Source: Amycolatopsis nivea (GTDB taxonomy: Bacteria > Actinomycetota > Actinomycetes > Mycobacteriales > Pseudonocardiaceae). From it: 64,000 bases of DNA. Shown in pieces: positions 8,062-15,892 of the stretch; within the stretch, counting starts at the first letter, position 1; every line of letters starts with the position of its first letter. The notes under the pieces were generated by a model. That model saw nothing but the letters and a program-made list of their open reading frames with translations, did not search any database and had not been told where the DNA came from. The stretch covers positions 1-64,000 of the forward strand of contig NZ_SDLT01000037.1 in NCBI RefSeq assembly GCF_004522235.1, in the 5' to 3' direction. The translations under genes and the position numbers were made by a program.

Positions 8062-9069
8062 GTGTCCGACCGTCCGGAGTGGACTACCCAGCCCGATCTG
8101 GCCTCGCGCCTGTTCGGGGGCACCGTGATGTGGGCGAGCGACGAACTGTTCGCCGAGAAGGAAAACCTGGTCAACCCGTGGCGGCCGGCGCACCGCGCCG
8201 AAACGTTCGGCCCGAAAGGCCAGGTGTACGACGGCTGGGAGACCCGGCGGCACCGCGAACCCGGCGACGACCACGCCCTGATCCGCCTCGGCCTCGGCGG
8301 CGTGGTGTCCGGCGTGGTGGTGGACACGGCGTTCTTCAAGGGCAACTACCCGCCGTTCGTGTCCGTGGCGGCGACGTCCGTCCCCGGCTACCCGAGCGCG
8401 GCCGAACTGCAGGACGCCGACTGGGACGTCCTGGTCGACCACGAACCGGCGGTCGGCGACTCGGAGAACTACTACAAGGTGACGTCCCCGCGGCGCTACA
8501 CCCACGTGCGCCTCACCCAGCACCCCGACGGCGGCGTCGCCCGACTGCGCGTACACGGTTCGCCGGTTCCCGACCCTTCGCTGCTCGACCCGCGCTCCCT
8601 GGACTTGGCGGCGCTGGAGAACGGCGCGGTCGTCACCGGGTGCAGCGACATGTTCTATTCGTCGCCGAACAACATGCTGTCGCCGGGCCTCGCCGCGCAC
8701 CAGGCGGAGGGCTGGGAAACCGCCCGCCGCCGCGACGACGGCAACGACTGGGCGACGGTCTCCCTGGCGGGCGCGGGCTTGGTCCGGTTCGTGGAACTGG
8801 ACACCAGCAACCTCAAGGGAAACGCCCCCGGCTGGGCCTCGGTGAGCGGCCGCCTGGACGAGGGCGAGTGGGTGGAACTGTTGCCGCGCACCAGGTTGCA
8901 GCCCGACACCCGGCACCGCTTCGCCCTGGCGGACGACGGCCCCGAGGTAACGGAAGTCCGCCTGGACATCTACCCCGACGGCGGCCTCGCCCGGCTGCGC
9001 CTGTACGGCGAACTGAGCAAACGCGGCAGGGAAGCCATGACGGCACGGTTCGCGGAGACATCCGACTGA
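8062..9069 (+). CDS. alc: Allantoicase
   Basis: Hydrolyses allantoate to ureidoglycolate and urea (EC 3.5.3.4). The 335-residue product consists of two similar halves, each a jelly-roll domain: half 1 has GGTVMWASDELFAEKENLV, GWETRRHREPGDDHALIRL and TAFFKGNYPPFVSV; half 2 has VVTGCSDMFYSSPNNMLSP, GWETARRRDDGNDWATVSL and TSNLKGNAPGWASV. The GTG at 8062 is preferred over the ATG at 8050 because GGAGG at 8052-8056 is correctly spaced only for the GTG. It follows allB by 16 bases. No ureidoglycolate lyase or urease is in the window. Confidence 0.95.
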   Translation: MSDRPEWTTQPDLASRLFGGTVMWASDELFAEKENLVNPWRPAHRAETFGPKGQVYDGWETRRHREPGDDHALIRLGLGGVVSGVVVDTAFFKGNYPPFVSVAATSVPGYPSAAELQDADWDVLVDHEPAVGDSENYYKVTSPRRYTHVRLTQHPDGGVARLRVHGSPVPDPSLLDPRSLDLAALENGAVVTGCSDMFYSSPNNMLSPGLAAHQAEGWETARRRDDGNDWATVSLAGAGLVRFVELDTSNLKGNAPGWASVSGRLDEGEWVELLPRTRLQPDTRHRFALADDGPEVTEVRLDIYPDGGLARLRLYGELSKRGREAMTARFAETSD

Positions 9070-9088
9070 CCTCTCGGCTCGGTCACAG

Positions 9089-9137
9089 CCGTGCGGGTCA
9101 CCCTGGAATTCCTTCCGGGTGACCCGCACGGTTTTTT
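9089..9137. terminator. Strong intrinsic terminator after alc, probably bidirectional
   Basis: Perfect 15-base inverted repeat, CCGTGCGGGTCACCC (9089-9103) and its complement (9117-9131), with a 13-base loop, then six T residues on the + strand. It sits between the convergent alc and the WXG100-type gene. Confidence 0.9.
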
Positions 9138-9139
9138 CG

Positions 9140-11170
9140 TTACTCCGCGGTGCTTCCTTCGGCGGCCGGGTCCGGATGCTCCTTGCGCCACTCCTCGTCG
9201 GAGGTCTTCCAGGCCTCCTCGGCCTGCATGTGGATGTCGGTGATCGCCTTGTCGAAGTTGATCGCGTCCTTGCCGATCCAGCCCACGAAGTTCTTGCTGC
9301 TCTTGGCATCCGCCAGACCCTTGAGGAAGGGGTAGAGCTTCGGGTGCGTCTTGAAGTACTCGTCCGGGGCCTTGACGATGTCTTTCCAGACGTTCTTGCC
9401 CCCGGTGTACTTCTGGACCTGGGGGAGGTTGCACATGTTCTCGAGCCAGTCTTCGTGCTTCTTCATCCACCTGAAGTCGTACGGCTTGAACGGCGACTGC
9501 GGGCCGGAGGGACGACCGGACCCGCCTCCCTCGCCCTGCGTGTTCCCGTGCTCGCCGCCTTGGTTGGTTTCCTGGTGGTTGCCGCCTGCGTTGCCCTCTT
9601 GGTGATTGCCGCCTGCGTTGCCTTCTTGATGGTTCCCGCCTGCGTTGTCGCCGTGGTGGTCGCCGTTGGTCTCGTGGTTCTGGTTCTCGCCCGGATTGTC
9701 GTCGTGGTGGTTGTTCCCGCCGGGAGTCTCGTCGTGCGGGGTGTTGTTGCCGCCGGGGGTGTCGTGGTCCTGGTTGTTCCCGCCGGGGGTGTTGTCGTGG
9801 CCGCCCGGGGTGTTCTCGTGGTTGCCGCCCCCGCCCGTGGTGTCTTCGTGGTGCGGATTGCCGCCAGGAGTGTCGTGGGGGCGGTTGGGCGGCGGGTTGA
9901 AGTGCTGATCCGCGGCCAGCCAGGTGTCGAACGGATCGTCCTCGTGCGGCTGATTGTTCGGCCGCTCTTCGTGTGGGGTGTTGTTTCCGCCGGGTGTGGC
10001 GTCGTGGTGGTTGTTGCCGCCTGGCGTGTCGTCGTGCGGCGTGTTGCTGCCGGGGGTGTCCTCGTGTGGGGTGTTGTTCCCGCCGGGGGTGTCGTCGTGC
10101 GGGGTGTTGTTCCCGCCCGGGGTGTCGTCGTGGTGGTTGCTGCCACCTGGCGTGTCGTCGTGCGGGGTGTTGCTGCCGCCGGGGGTGTCGTCGTGCGGGG
10201 CGTTGTTCCCGTCCGGGGTGTCGTCGTGGTGGTTGTTGTTGCCACCCGGCGTGTCGTCATGCGGCGTGTTGTTCCCGCCGTGACCACCCTGCCCGCCCTG
10301 ACCGCCACCGCCACCGCCGCCACCGGTCCCGCCGCCATGGCCGCCGCCGTGGTTGCCGCCCAGGTCGGTCATCTCGTGGTTGTTCCCGCCGCCGTGCGAG
10401 CCGCCGCCGCGTCCGGGTTTCACCTTCTCCGCCAGTTGCGCCAACCGGCTCGCGGTCCGCCCTCCCAGGCCGACCACCCGGGCGATCTTGGACGCCATCG
10501 TCAGCGCCAGCGAGATCCCCGATCGGATCACGTTGCCGACCCCGACCACGATCGACGCGCCGAACGTGAACGCCGCCATCGCGAGCGCGATCAGCATCGT
10601 CGCGATGACGTCGCCGAGGAACGTCGTGATCAGGTCGCGGATCAGCGAGCGCACCACGGTGACCAGGGCCATCGTCGTCTCGACGACGTAACCGGCGACG
10701 TCGACCGCCTGTCCGGCGCTGTCGATCTGGCCGCGCCGGTCGCCGATGTTCTTCTTGAACGCCTCGGCGCCGTCGCCCTGCCAGTCGGTGACCGTTTTCT
10801 GCAGCGTGGCGTCGAGGTCCTTCGCCGCGTTGCGCAGGTTCTGCGCGGTCTTGTGCAGTTCCTCGGCCATCTTTTTGATCGCCGCGGGGTCGCCGGCGAG
10901 CTTGTCGAGGCCCTCTTTGAGGAACGAGATGTGCTCGATCAGCCAGCCGAGCCCGGCCGCGATCAGTTTGCCGAACGGGTCGAGGACGAGCGCCGCGGTG
11001 TCCGCGATCGCGCCGACGATCGAAACGCCGATCTCGACGCCCACCGCAGCCGCGTCGGCGCCGTGCAGGTGCTGGATCTCCTGGATCGACGAGACGACGC
11101 TGTGCCAGCTGTCGATGGCGCCCGCGCCGGTGGTGTTGTTCGAATCGGTGATCGGCTCGACGACGCTCAT
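9140..11170 (-). CDS. WXG100-type, probably ESX-secreted protein with His/Asp-rich repeats
   Basis: Putative type VII (ESX) secretion substrate of 676 residues; function unknown. Residues 90-175 form a helical WXG100-like region with a W-Q-G turn at 130-132 (TDWQGDGAEAFKKNI). Residues about 160-235 are hydrophobic and could insert in a membrane. A Gly/His linker follows, then residues about 300-548 are repeats of the type NNTPHDDTPGG (mostly 9-11 residues), ending in GGNHQEGNA units. The last 117 residues form a separate Trp/Lys-rich domain (PYDFRWMKKHEDW, FVGWIGKDAINFD) that I do not recognise. The ATG overlaps the stop of the EspC-like gene by four bases. No ESX core gene is in the window. 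Confidence 0.75.
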   Translation of the reverse strand: MSVVEPITDSNNTTGAGAIDSWHSVVSSIQEIQHLHGADAAAVGVEIGVSIVGAIADTAALVLDPFGKLIAAGLGWLIEHISFLKEGLDKLAGDPAAIKKMAEELHKTAQNLRNAAKDLDATLQKTVTDWQGDGAEAFKKNIGDRRGQIDSAGQAVDVAGYVVETTMALVTVVRSLIRDLITTFLGDVIATMLIALAMAAFTFGASIVVGVGNVIRSGISLALTMASKIARVVGLGGRTASRLAQLAEKVKPGRGGGSHGGGNNHEMTDLGGNHGGGHGGGTGGGGGGGGQGGQGGHGGNNTPHDDTPGGNNNHHDDTPDGNNAPHDDTPGGSNTPHDDTPGGSNHHDDTPGGNNTPHDDTPGGNNTPHEDTPGSNTPHDDTPGGNNHHDATPGGNNTPHEERPNNQPHEDDPFDTWLAADQHFNPPPNRPHDTPGGNPHHEDTTGGGGNHENTPGGHDNTPGGNNQDHDTPGGNNTPHDETPGGNNHHDDNPGENQNHETNGDHHGDNAGGNHQEGNAGGNHQEGNAGGNHQETNQGGEHGNTQGEGGGSGRPSGPQSPFKPYDFRWMKKHEDWLENMCNLPQVQKYTGGKNVWKDIVKAPDEYFKTHPKLYPFLKGLADAKSSKNFVGWIGKDAINFDKAITDIHMQAEEAWKTSDEEWRKEHPDPAAEGSTAE
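9527..10273 (-). repeat. In-gene tract encoding short H/D/N/G/T/P-rich repeats
   Basis: About 750 bases encode tandem degenerate units of the NNTPHDDTPGG type, then a HEDT/HENT variant stretch, then three GGNHQEGNAGG-like units. The DNA repeat is imperfect with GGCGG and TCGTCGTG blocks. It is inside the WXG100-type gene and keeps its frame throughout. Confidence 0.85.
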
Positions 11171-11499
11171 TTCACCTGCTCCGGCTTGAACTTGTCGAAC
11201 GCCTTCGCGAGGTCCTGGTCGCCCTTGCTGTACTGCTCGCTGGCTTGGCGCGTCTTGTCCGCGCTGTCGGTCACGTCCTTCGCGACGCCGTGCAGATTGT
11301 CGGAGACGGCCTTCAGCGCGATGCGCGCCGGAATCGCGAGCACCTGCGCGAGCACGACGCCGAACGCGTCGATGTCCCCGCCATTGGCGTCGTCCACCGC
11401 CTTCGCGGAGTCGTTCACCGTCGGCACGGTGGTCTTGTCCAGGTACTCGCTGAATGTGTGCAACTCGTCCGGGTGGACGGTGAAGCCGTTCCCTGCCAC
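11167..11499 (-). CDS. EspC-like/WXG100-family small ESX secretion-associated protein
   Basis: Small helical protein of 110 residues resembling the ESX-1 EspC/WXG100-like group (start GNGFTVHPDELHTFSEYLDK, C-terminal heptad-like helix with SEQYSKGDQDLAKAFDKF). Such proteins are usually secreted as partners of a larger ESX substrate. The GTG at 11499 is chosen over the GTG at 11505 because AAGGAG ends exactly five bases before it. Its stop overlaps the start of the large repeat protein, so the two are translationally coupled and probably form a pair. Confidence 0.7.
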   Translation of the reverse strand: MAGNGFTVHPDELHTFSEYLDKTTVPTVNDSAKAVDDANGGDIDAFGVVLAQVLAIPARIALKAVSDNLHGVAKDVTDSADKTRQASEQYSKGDQDLAKAFDKFKPEQVK

Positions 11500-11637
11500 C
11501 AACACTCCTTCGCCTGCCGCGATCGGGCCGCGCCGAGTAGAGCAGCGGCGGCTGAACCGGAGGCGACGTGCGTGCGGACGAAGGCTGAACGAGACGATCT
11601 TCCTGCCCGAGCGTGCGGGCCGGAAGGGACGGACGGG

Positions 11638-11814
11638 TCAGCCGCGCGCGCTGGGGCGGTTCAGGTAGGCGGAGAAGGACGACAGCAGGGCCGCGACGCC
11701 GACGATCGCGGTGACCCACCATGGGCCGCCGGTCACCAGGTTGAACACGAACGCGGCAGCCATCAGGACGGCGGCGATGATGTTCCTGATCTGCAGCCCG
11801 GAGGGTTTCGCCAT
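11638..11814 (-). CDS. Small two-helix membrane protein
   Basis: A 58-residue protein with two predicted membrane helices (IIAAVLMAAAFVFNLVTGG and WWVTAIVGVAALLSSFSAYL) separated by a short turn, Lys/Arg-containing ends, and a good ribosome site (GGTGGAGGC) before the ATG. No function can be assigned. It is divergent from the ribbon-helix-helix gene, with 68 bases between the two starts, and lies upstream of the EspC-like gene on the same strand, about 138 bases apart. Confidence 0.7.
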   Translation of the reverse strand: MAKPSGLQIRNIIAAVLMAAAFVFNLVTGGPWWVTAIVGVAALLSSFSAYLNRPSARG

Positions 11815-11847
11815 GCCTCCACCTTCTCACGAGCGCCGGGGCGGGCC

Positions 11848-11876
11848 TTGTCCGCCGCCGGCTAGATTGCTAGCAT
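11848..11876 (+). promoter_or_regulatory. Promoter of the RHH gene, apparently leaderless
   Basis: TTGTCC (11848-11853), a 17-base spacer and TAGCAT (11871-11876), with the ATG six bases after the -10. There is no ribosome site before this ATG. The spacing fits transcription starting at the A of the start codon. Confidence 0.6.
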
Positions 11877-11881
11877 CCTAG
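11862..11881. promoter_or_regulatory. Triple CTAG repeat, probable RHH operator
   Basis: CTAG occurs three times at exact 8-base spacing (11862-11865, 11870-11873, 11878-11881), covering the -10 of the RHH gene and ending two bases before its ATG. CTAG is rare in such GC-rich DNA. Ribbon-helix-helix repressors typically bind short tandem or palindromic boxes of 7-8 bases over their own promoters. Confidence 0.55.
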
Positions 11882-11882
11882 A

Positions 11883-12047
11883 ATGGCCGGTGAAGAGGTC
11901 AAACAATTCAACGTCTACCTGCCGGTCGAGCTGATCAAGCAGGTGAAGTACCGGGCGATCGAGACCGAGCAGTCACTGTCCGCGCTGGTCACCGCGGCCT
12001 TGCGGGCTTATCTCGGCACCTCGCCCGACCAACGAGAGGACGGCTGA
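11883..12047 (+). CDS. Ribbon-helix-helix (CopG/Arc-type) DNA-binding protein
   Basis: Protein of 54 residues. The sequence [20 protein letters not shown] then [16 protein letters not shown] is a complete ribbon-helix-helix fold: a short beta strand, helix A, turn, helix B. Such proteins are dimeric repressors, often antitoxins or autoregulators. No toxin gene adjoins: the next gene, one base away, is a VOC protein. The likely operator overlies its promoter. Its target beyond itself is unknown. Confidence 0.8.
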   Translation: MAGEEVKQFNVYLPVELIKQVKYRAIETEQSLSALVTAALRAYLGTSPDQREDG

Positions 12048-12048
12048 C

Positions 12049-12375
12049 ATGAGCGACGGCATCACGATGTTCGTCATGGAGACGCACAACTGGGGCAAGA
12101 CCGCGAAGTTCCTGCAGCGCGTGGGGTTCAGCCTCGATTTCGAGACCGACCACAACTCGGGTCAGCTCTCGAACGGCGACGGCGCGCCGGTGTTCGTCGT
12201 CGAGGTGCCGGAAAACCAGGAGCCGCGCACGGCCGTGGTGGTAGCGGTGCCGGACGAGTCGGTCGACGCGGAACTCGACGTCGTCACCCCGTTCGAAGAC
12301 ACTCACTACGGCACGCGCGAGATGACCGTGCGGGATCCGGACGGCCGGATCTGGACCCTGCGGGCCCCGAAGTGA
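12049..12375 (+). CDS. VOC (glyoxalase/bleomycin-resistance fold) protein
   Basis: A 108-residue single-domain member of the vicinal oxygen chelate superfamily. It has the paired beta-alpha-beta-beta-beta layout: ITMFVMETHNWGKTAKFLQRVGF at the start, and the C-terminal REMTVRDPDGRIWTLRAP strand with the D-P-D-G turn. The enzymatic role is unknown; short members can be enzymes, metal binders or antibiotic-binding proteins. It starts one base after the RHH stop and its own stop overlaps the methyltransferase start by four bases, so the three rightward genes look like one operon. Confidence 0.85.
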   Translation: MSDGITMFVMETHNWGKTAKFLQRVGFSLDFETDHNSGQLSNGDGAPVFVVEVPENQEPRTAVVVAVPDESVDAELDVVTPFEDTHYGTREMTVRDPDGRIWTLRAPK

Positions 12376-13193
12376 GCGAGCCGGACCACACCGCGGTGCG
12401 CGTCGCGTTGTGGCGCGCGCTGCACGTGCTCGCCGATCCGCCGCCGCACGCGCTGGCCGACGAGATCGGGCTCCAGTTGGCCGATCCTGGTCCGGACTGG
12501 CGCTCCCGGCCGGACATGGACCGGGACTTCACCCGCCGGTTCCGCGCGGGAATCGCGTTGCGCAGCCGGTTTGTCGAAGATCTGGTGCGCGAACGCGGGG
12601 TCTCGCAGTACGTCCTGCTCGGCGCCGGGCTGGACACGTTCGCGCAGCGGGAACCGGAGCTGGGCGTGCGGGTGTTCGAGATCGACCAGCCGGGCACGCA
12701 GGAGTGGAAGCGCGCGCGGCTGGCCGAACTCGGGCTGCCCGCCCCGTACCGGTTCGTGCCGGTCGACTTCGAATCCGGCGAACAGTGGCCGGAACGCTTG
12801 GCTGCCAACGGTTTCGAGCTGGAGAAGCCCGCCGTGGTGGCGTCGACGGGAGTCAGCATGTACCTGACGCGCGAGGCGAACGCCGCGACATTGCGCGCGC
12901 TCGCCGGTTTCGCGCCGGGCACCGTGGTGGCGATGACGTTCCAGATGCCGGAGGAGTACCTGGACGAACCCGATCGCGCGGCCAGGGCAGCGGCGATGAA
13001 GGGCGCGAAGGCGGCGGGGACGCCGTTCGTGAGCTTCTTCGCGCCGGACGAGATGCTGGATTTCGCGCGGGAGTGCGGTTTCCAGGACGCCCGGCATGTC
13101 AGTGCGGCTGAGCTGAACAAGCGGTATCTGTCCGGTCGTTCGGACGGGCTGGAGACGTCGGGGGAGGAGTTCCTGGTGGCGACGGTCAGCTGA
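12372..13193 (+). CDS. Class I SAM-dependent methyltransferase, LCM/TIGR00027 family
   Basis: Putative S-adenosylmethionine-dependent O-methyltransferase of 273 residues. The Rossmann motif I is YVLLGAGLDTFAQREPEL, then VFEIDQPGTQEWKRARLAELG (acidic loop), both typical of the leucine carboxyl methyltransferase-like group abundant in actinobacteria (TIGR00027). Substrate unknown. It begins at a GTG overlapping the VOC stop (GTGA). Its 3' end overlaps by eight bases the convergent DUF6228-like gene. Confidence 0.88.
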   Translation: MSEPDHTAVRVALWRALHVLADPPPHALADEIGLQLADPGPDWRSRPDMDRDFTRRFRAGIALRSRFVEDLVRERGVSQYVLLGAGLDTFAQREPELGVRVFEIDQPGTQEWKRARLAELGLPAPYRFVPVDFESGEQWPERLAANGFELEKPAVVASTGVSMYLTREANAATLRALAGFAPGTVVAMTFQMPEEYLDEPDRAARAAAMKGAKAAGTPFVSFFAPDEMLDFARECGFQDARHVSAAELNKRYLSGRSDGLETSGEEFLVATVS

Positions 13194-13592
13194 ACTCGGC
13201 GTCGCGGTATTCGACCGGAAACCCTTCGGCAGTAAGGAAATCGTGCAGCTGGGCGGCGAGGTCGTCCTTCTCGGCGCCTGCCTCCATCGCGGTCGTGACG
13301 GTGGCTTCCCATTCGCCGTAGACGGAATGCCGCCACGGCCGCAGCGTCCAGGCCAGTTCGACGCGGCCGCCGGAGTGGTGGGTCGCGCAGACGATCAGGT
13401 CGCGGTCGGCGTTGACCCAGCGTCGCTCGCCTTCCCAGCCGCGGAAGTCGAGCCCGTCGAGGAACCGGGCGAGGCCGCGGCTTCGCCGAACCGCACCGAG
13501 ACCTGGTCGCCGCGGAACACGACTTCCCGGTCGTCCAGGCAGGTCATCTCGGTTTCCGGACGCGGCCAGCCGTGCGGGCAGTTCGGGTTCAC
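13186..13592 (-). pseudogene. DUF6228-like gene with a single-base frameshift
   Basis: Two overlapping frames together encode one protein of about 135 residues. From the GTG at 13592 the frame reads EMTCLDDREVVFRGDQVSVRFGEA; then a different frame continues ARFLDGLDFRGWEGERRW through WTLRPWRHSVYGEWEATV to the stop at 13186. Insertion of one C near 13476-13482 (GCCGCGG to GCCCGCGG) restores GEARGLARFLDGL, and the total then becomes a multiple of three. The protein resembles immunity-like DUF6228 proteins; this name is tentative. It is either a recent frameshift mutation or a sequencing error. It lies 19 bases after the CoA-binding gene. Confidence 0.65.
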
Positions 13593-13611
13593 CTCGCCGA
13601 ACCTAGCCGGT

Positions 13612-14088
13612 TCAGGGCGCGGTTTGCCGCCGCGAGCTGATCACCCCGGTGTTGAACCCCGCGAGATGCAGCCCGCCCGCGAACCGCGCGTGCTCGATCT
13701 TCACGCAGCGGTTCATCACCACGTCCAGCCCGGCTTCGCGGGCGCGGTCCGCCACCGGTTCGTGCCACAGGCCGAGCTGGAGCCACAACGTCCGCGCGCC
13801 GGCCTCGATGACCTCCTCGGCGACCCCGGGGAGGTCATCGTGCTTGCGGAACACGCTCACCAGATCCAGTTCGCCCGGCACATCCGCCAGTGACGGATAC
13901 ACCGGCCGCCCGAGCAACGTGTCGAGCCGCGGGTTGACGAAGTTGACCTCGTACCGCGTCGAAGACAGCAGATACGTCGCCACGAAGTAGCTCGGCCGCG
14001 CCGGATTCGCCGACGCGCCCACGACCGTCACCGATTTCGTGCGCCCGAGAAGACGCCGCCGTTCGACCGCCCCGACGTCGTAGCTCAC
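13612..14088 (-). CDS. CoA-binding protein (YccU-like)
   Basis: Stand-alone CoA-binding Rossmann-fold protein of 158 residues. The nucleotide-binding loop is SVTVVGASANPARPSYFV, followed by VNFVNPRLDTLLGRPVYPSL and, near the end, GARTLWLQLGLWHEPV and MNRCVKIEH, the normal order for the YccU/CoA_binding_2 family. Its biochemical role is not established. The GTG start overlaps the metY stop by four bases. CoA-binding proteins of this type frequently follow metY in actinobacteria, which hints at a link with sulfur amino acid metabolism. Confidence 0.9.
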   Translation of the reverse strand: MSYDVGAVERRRLLGRTKSVTVVGASANPARPSYFVATYLLSSTRYEVNFVNPRLDTLLGRPVYPSLADVPGELDLVSVFRKHDDLPGVAEEVIEAGARTLWLQLGLWHEPVADRAREAGLDVVMNRCVKIEHARFAGGLHLAGFNTGVISSRRQTAP

Positions 14089-15371
14089 GCATTCACCGCC
14101 TTGTCGAGAGCCTGGTCGAGGTCCCACAACAGATCCTCGACGTCCTCCAGCCCGACCGACAGCCGGATCAGGTCCGCGCCGACGCCCGCCGCGGCGAGCT
14201 GGTCCTCGGAAAGCTGCGCGTGCGTCGTCGAGGCCGGGTGGATCACCAACGTCCGCGCGTCGCCGACGTTCGCCAAGTGCGACAACAGTTCCACCGACTC
14301 CACGAACTTCTCGCCCGCCGCGCGTCCGCCCTTGACCCCGAACGAAAACACCGCGCCCGGCCCCTGCGGCAGATACCGCGCCGCCCGCTCGTGATCCGGG
14401 TGATCGGGCAACCCCGCGTAAGACACCCACGCGACCCGCGGGTCCGCGTTCAGGTACTCCGCGATCGCCCGCGCGTTGACGACGTGCGCGTCCATCCGCT
14501 GCGGCAGCGTTTCCACGCCCTGCAGCAGCAAAAACGCGGAATGCGGCGACAGCACCGCGCCGATGTCGCGCAGTTGCTCCGCGCGCAGCCGCGTGCAGAA
14601 CGCGTACTCGCCGAAGTTCTCCCAGTACTTGAGCCCGCCGTAACTGTCGACGGTCTCGGTCATCCGAGGAAACTTTCCGTTGCCCCAGTTGAAAGTCCCC
14701 GCCTCGACGACGACCCCGCCGAGCGTCGTGCCGTGCCCGCCGAGGAACTTCGTGGCCGAGTGCAGGACGATGTCCGCGCCGTGCTCGATCGGGCGGCAGA
14801 GATACGGAGTGGCGAGCGTCGCGTCGACCACGAGCGGGATGCCGTGCGAATGCGCGAGATCAGCCAGCCCGGCGAGGTCCGCGATCGCGCCGCTCGGGTT
14901 GCCGATCACCTCGGTGTAGATGAGCTTCGTGCGGTCGGTCACCGCTTTGGCGTAGTCCTCGGTGTCACCGTGCACGAACGTCGTCTCGACACCGAACCGC
15001 GCGAGCGTCCCGGTGAGCTGCGTGACCGTCCCGCCGTACAGCCCGGCGGCCGACACGATGTGGTCGCCGGCCTCCGCGAGCGCCGAGAAGGTGAGGAACT
15101 CCGCCGCCTGCCCGCTGGCCGTCGCGACCCCGCCGATGGCCCCTTCGAGACTCGCGACGCGCTCCTCGAACGCCGCGACGGTCGGGTTGCCGATCCGGCT
15201 GTAGACGTTCCCGTACTTCTGCAGCGCGAACAGATTGGCCGCGTCGGCCGCGTCCTCGAACACGAAGCTGGTCGTCTGGTAAATCGGCACCGCACGAGCC
15301 CCGGTAGCGGGGTCGGGAGTGCCGCCGGCGTGCAGGGCGCGGGTGCGGAAGCCCCAGGTACGTTCGCTCAT
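14085..15371 (-). CDS. metY: O-acetylhomoserine aminocarboxypropyltransferase (sulfhydrylase)
   Basis: PLP enzyme making homocysteine from O-acetyl-homoserine and sulfide (EC 2.5.1.49), part of methionine synthesis. The 428-residue product begins MSERTWGFRTRALHAGG. The PLP lysine is K208 in HSATKFLGGHGTT; the phosphate-binding ASGQAAEFLTF and the family's long insertion containing FNWGNGKFPRM identify MetY rather than MetB/MetZ. The ATG at 15371 is favoured over an in-frame start 39 bases upstream because the family begins here. It lies between the GNAT gene (11-base gap) and the CoA-binding gene (overlap). Confidence 0.94.
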   Translation of the reverse strand: MSERTWGFRTRALHAGGTPDPATGARAVPIYQTTSFVFEDAADAANLFALQKYGNVYSRIGNPTVAAFEERVASLEGAIGGVATASGQAAEFLTFSALAEAGDHIVSAAGLYGGTVTQLTGTLARFGVETTFVHGDTEDYAKAVTDRTKLIYTEVIGNPSGAIADLAGLADLAHSHGIPLVVDATLATPYLCRPIEHGADIVLHSATKFLGGHGTTLGGVVVEAGTFNWGNGKFPRMTETVDSYGGLKYWENFGEYAFCTRLRAEQLRDIGAVLSPHSAFLLLQGVETLPQRMDAHVVNARAIAEYLNADPRVAWVSYAGLPDHPDHERAARYLPQGPGAVFSFGVKGGRAAGEKFVESVELLSHLANVGDARTLVIHPASTTHAQLSEDQLAAAGVGADLIRLSVGLEDVEDLLWDLDQALDKAVNA

Positions 15372-15382
15372 CGACGGCCACG

Positions 15383-15892
15383 CTAACCCAGCGGCGGCGG
15401 TGGCGGCCATTCCTCCCGGAGAGTGATCGGGCGGGCGCGCCAGACCACGGCGAGCGCCGGATCGCCACCGGGGTCCGGCTCGATCCGCTCGACGGCGAAT
15501 CCTTCCCGTTCGTAGAACGCCGCGGCCCGCTCGTTGGCGGCGAAGTGCTCGATGCGCAGCCGGTCGACGCCTTCTGGCAGGTGGCTGGTTAGGGCATCGA
15601 GCAGTTGTGGGCCCAACCCGTGGCCGCGGTGTTCCGGGTCCAGGTAGAGCTTGTAGACGACGTGGTCCGGTCCGCGCTGTCCGACGCCGACGATGCGCCC
15701 CTCGGCTTCAGCGACGACCACGCGCCCGTCGGTCACGGCGGCGCCGATATGCGCTTCGTTCCACCACCGACGGACTTGGCGCTGGGCTGCCGCTTCGCCG
15801 ATCAGCGGGGCGTAGTGCGGTGGGATGTGCGTCTCGCCGAAACGGCAGATCGCCTCGACGTCGCTCAGCTCGGCCACGCGCACCCGGCTCAC
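15383..15892 (-). CDS. GNAT family N-acetyltransferase
   Basis: Acetyl-CoA-dependent N-acetyltransferase of 169 residues. Motif A, the CoA-binding loop, is VYKLYLDPEHRGHGLGPQLL (the R/Q-x-x-G-x-G/A core is HRGHGLG) and motif B is FAANERAAAFYEREGFAVER. Substrate unknown. The GTG at 15892 overlaps the rlmA stop by four bases, giving VSRVRVAELSDVEAI, a typical GNAT start. It is the second gene of the rlmA-GNAT-metY-CoA-binding operon. Confidence 0.9.
   Translation of the reverse strand: MSRVRVAELSDVEAICRFGETHIPPHYAPLIGEAAAQRQVRRWWNEAHIGAAVTDGRVVVAEAEGRIVGVGQRGPDHVVYKLYLDPEHRGHGLGPQLLDALTSHLPEGVDRLRIEHFAANERAAAFYEREGFAVERIEPDPGGDPALAVVWRARPITLREEWPPPPPLG

Noticed and set aside
9700-10290. Regular short repeats resembling a CRISPR array
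   Set aside because: The units are 27-36 bases without unique spacers, keep one reading frame and encode NNTPHDDTPGG-type peptide repeats in a coding gene.
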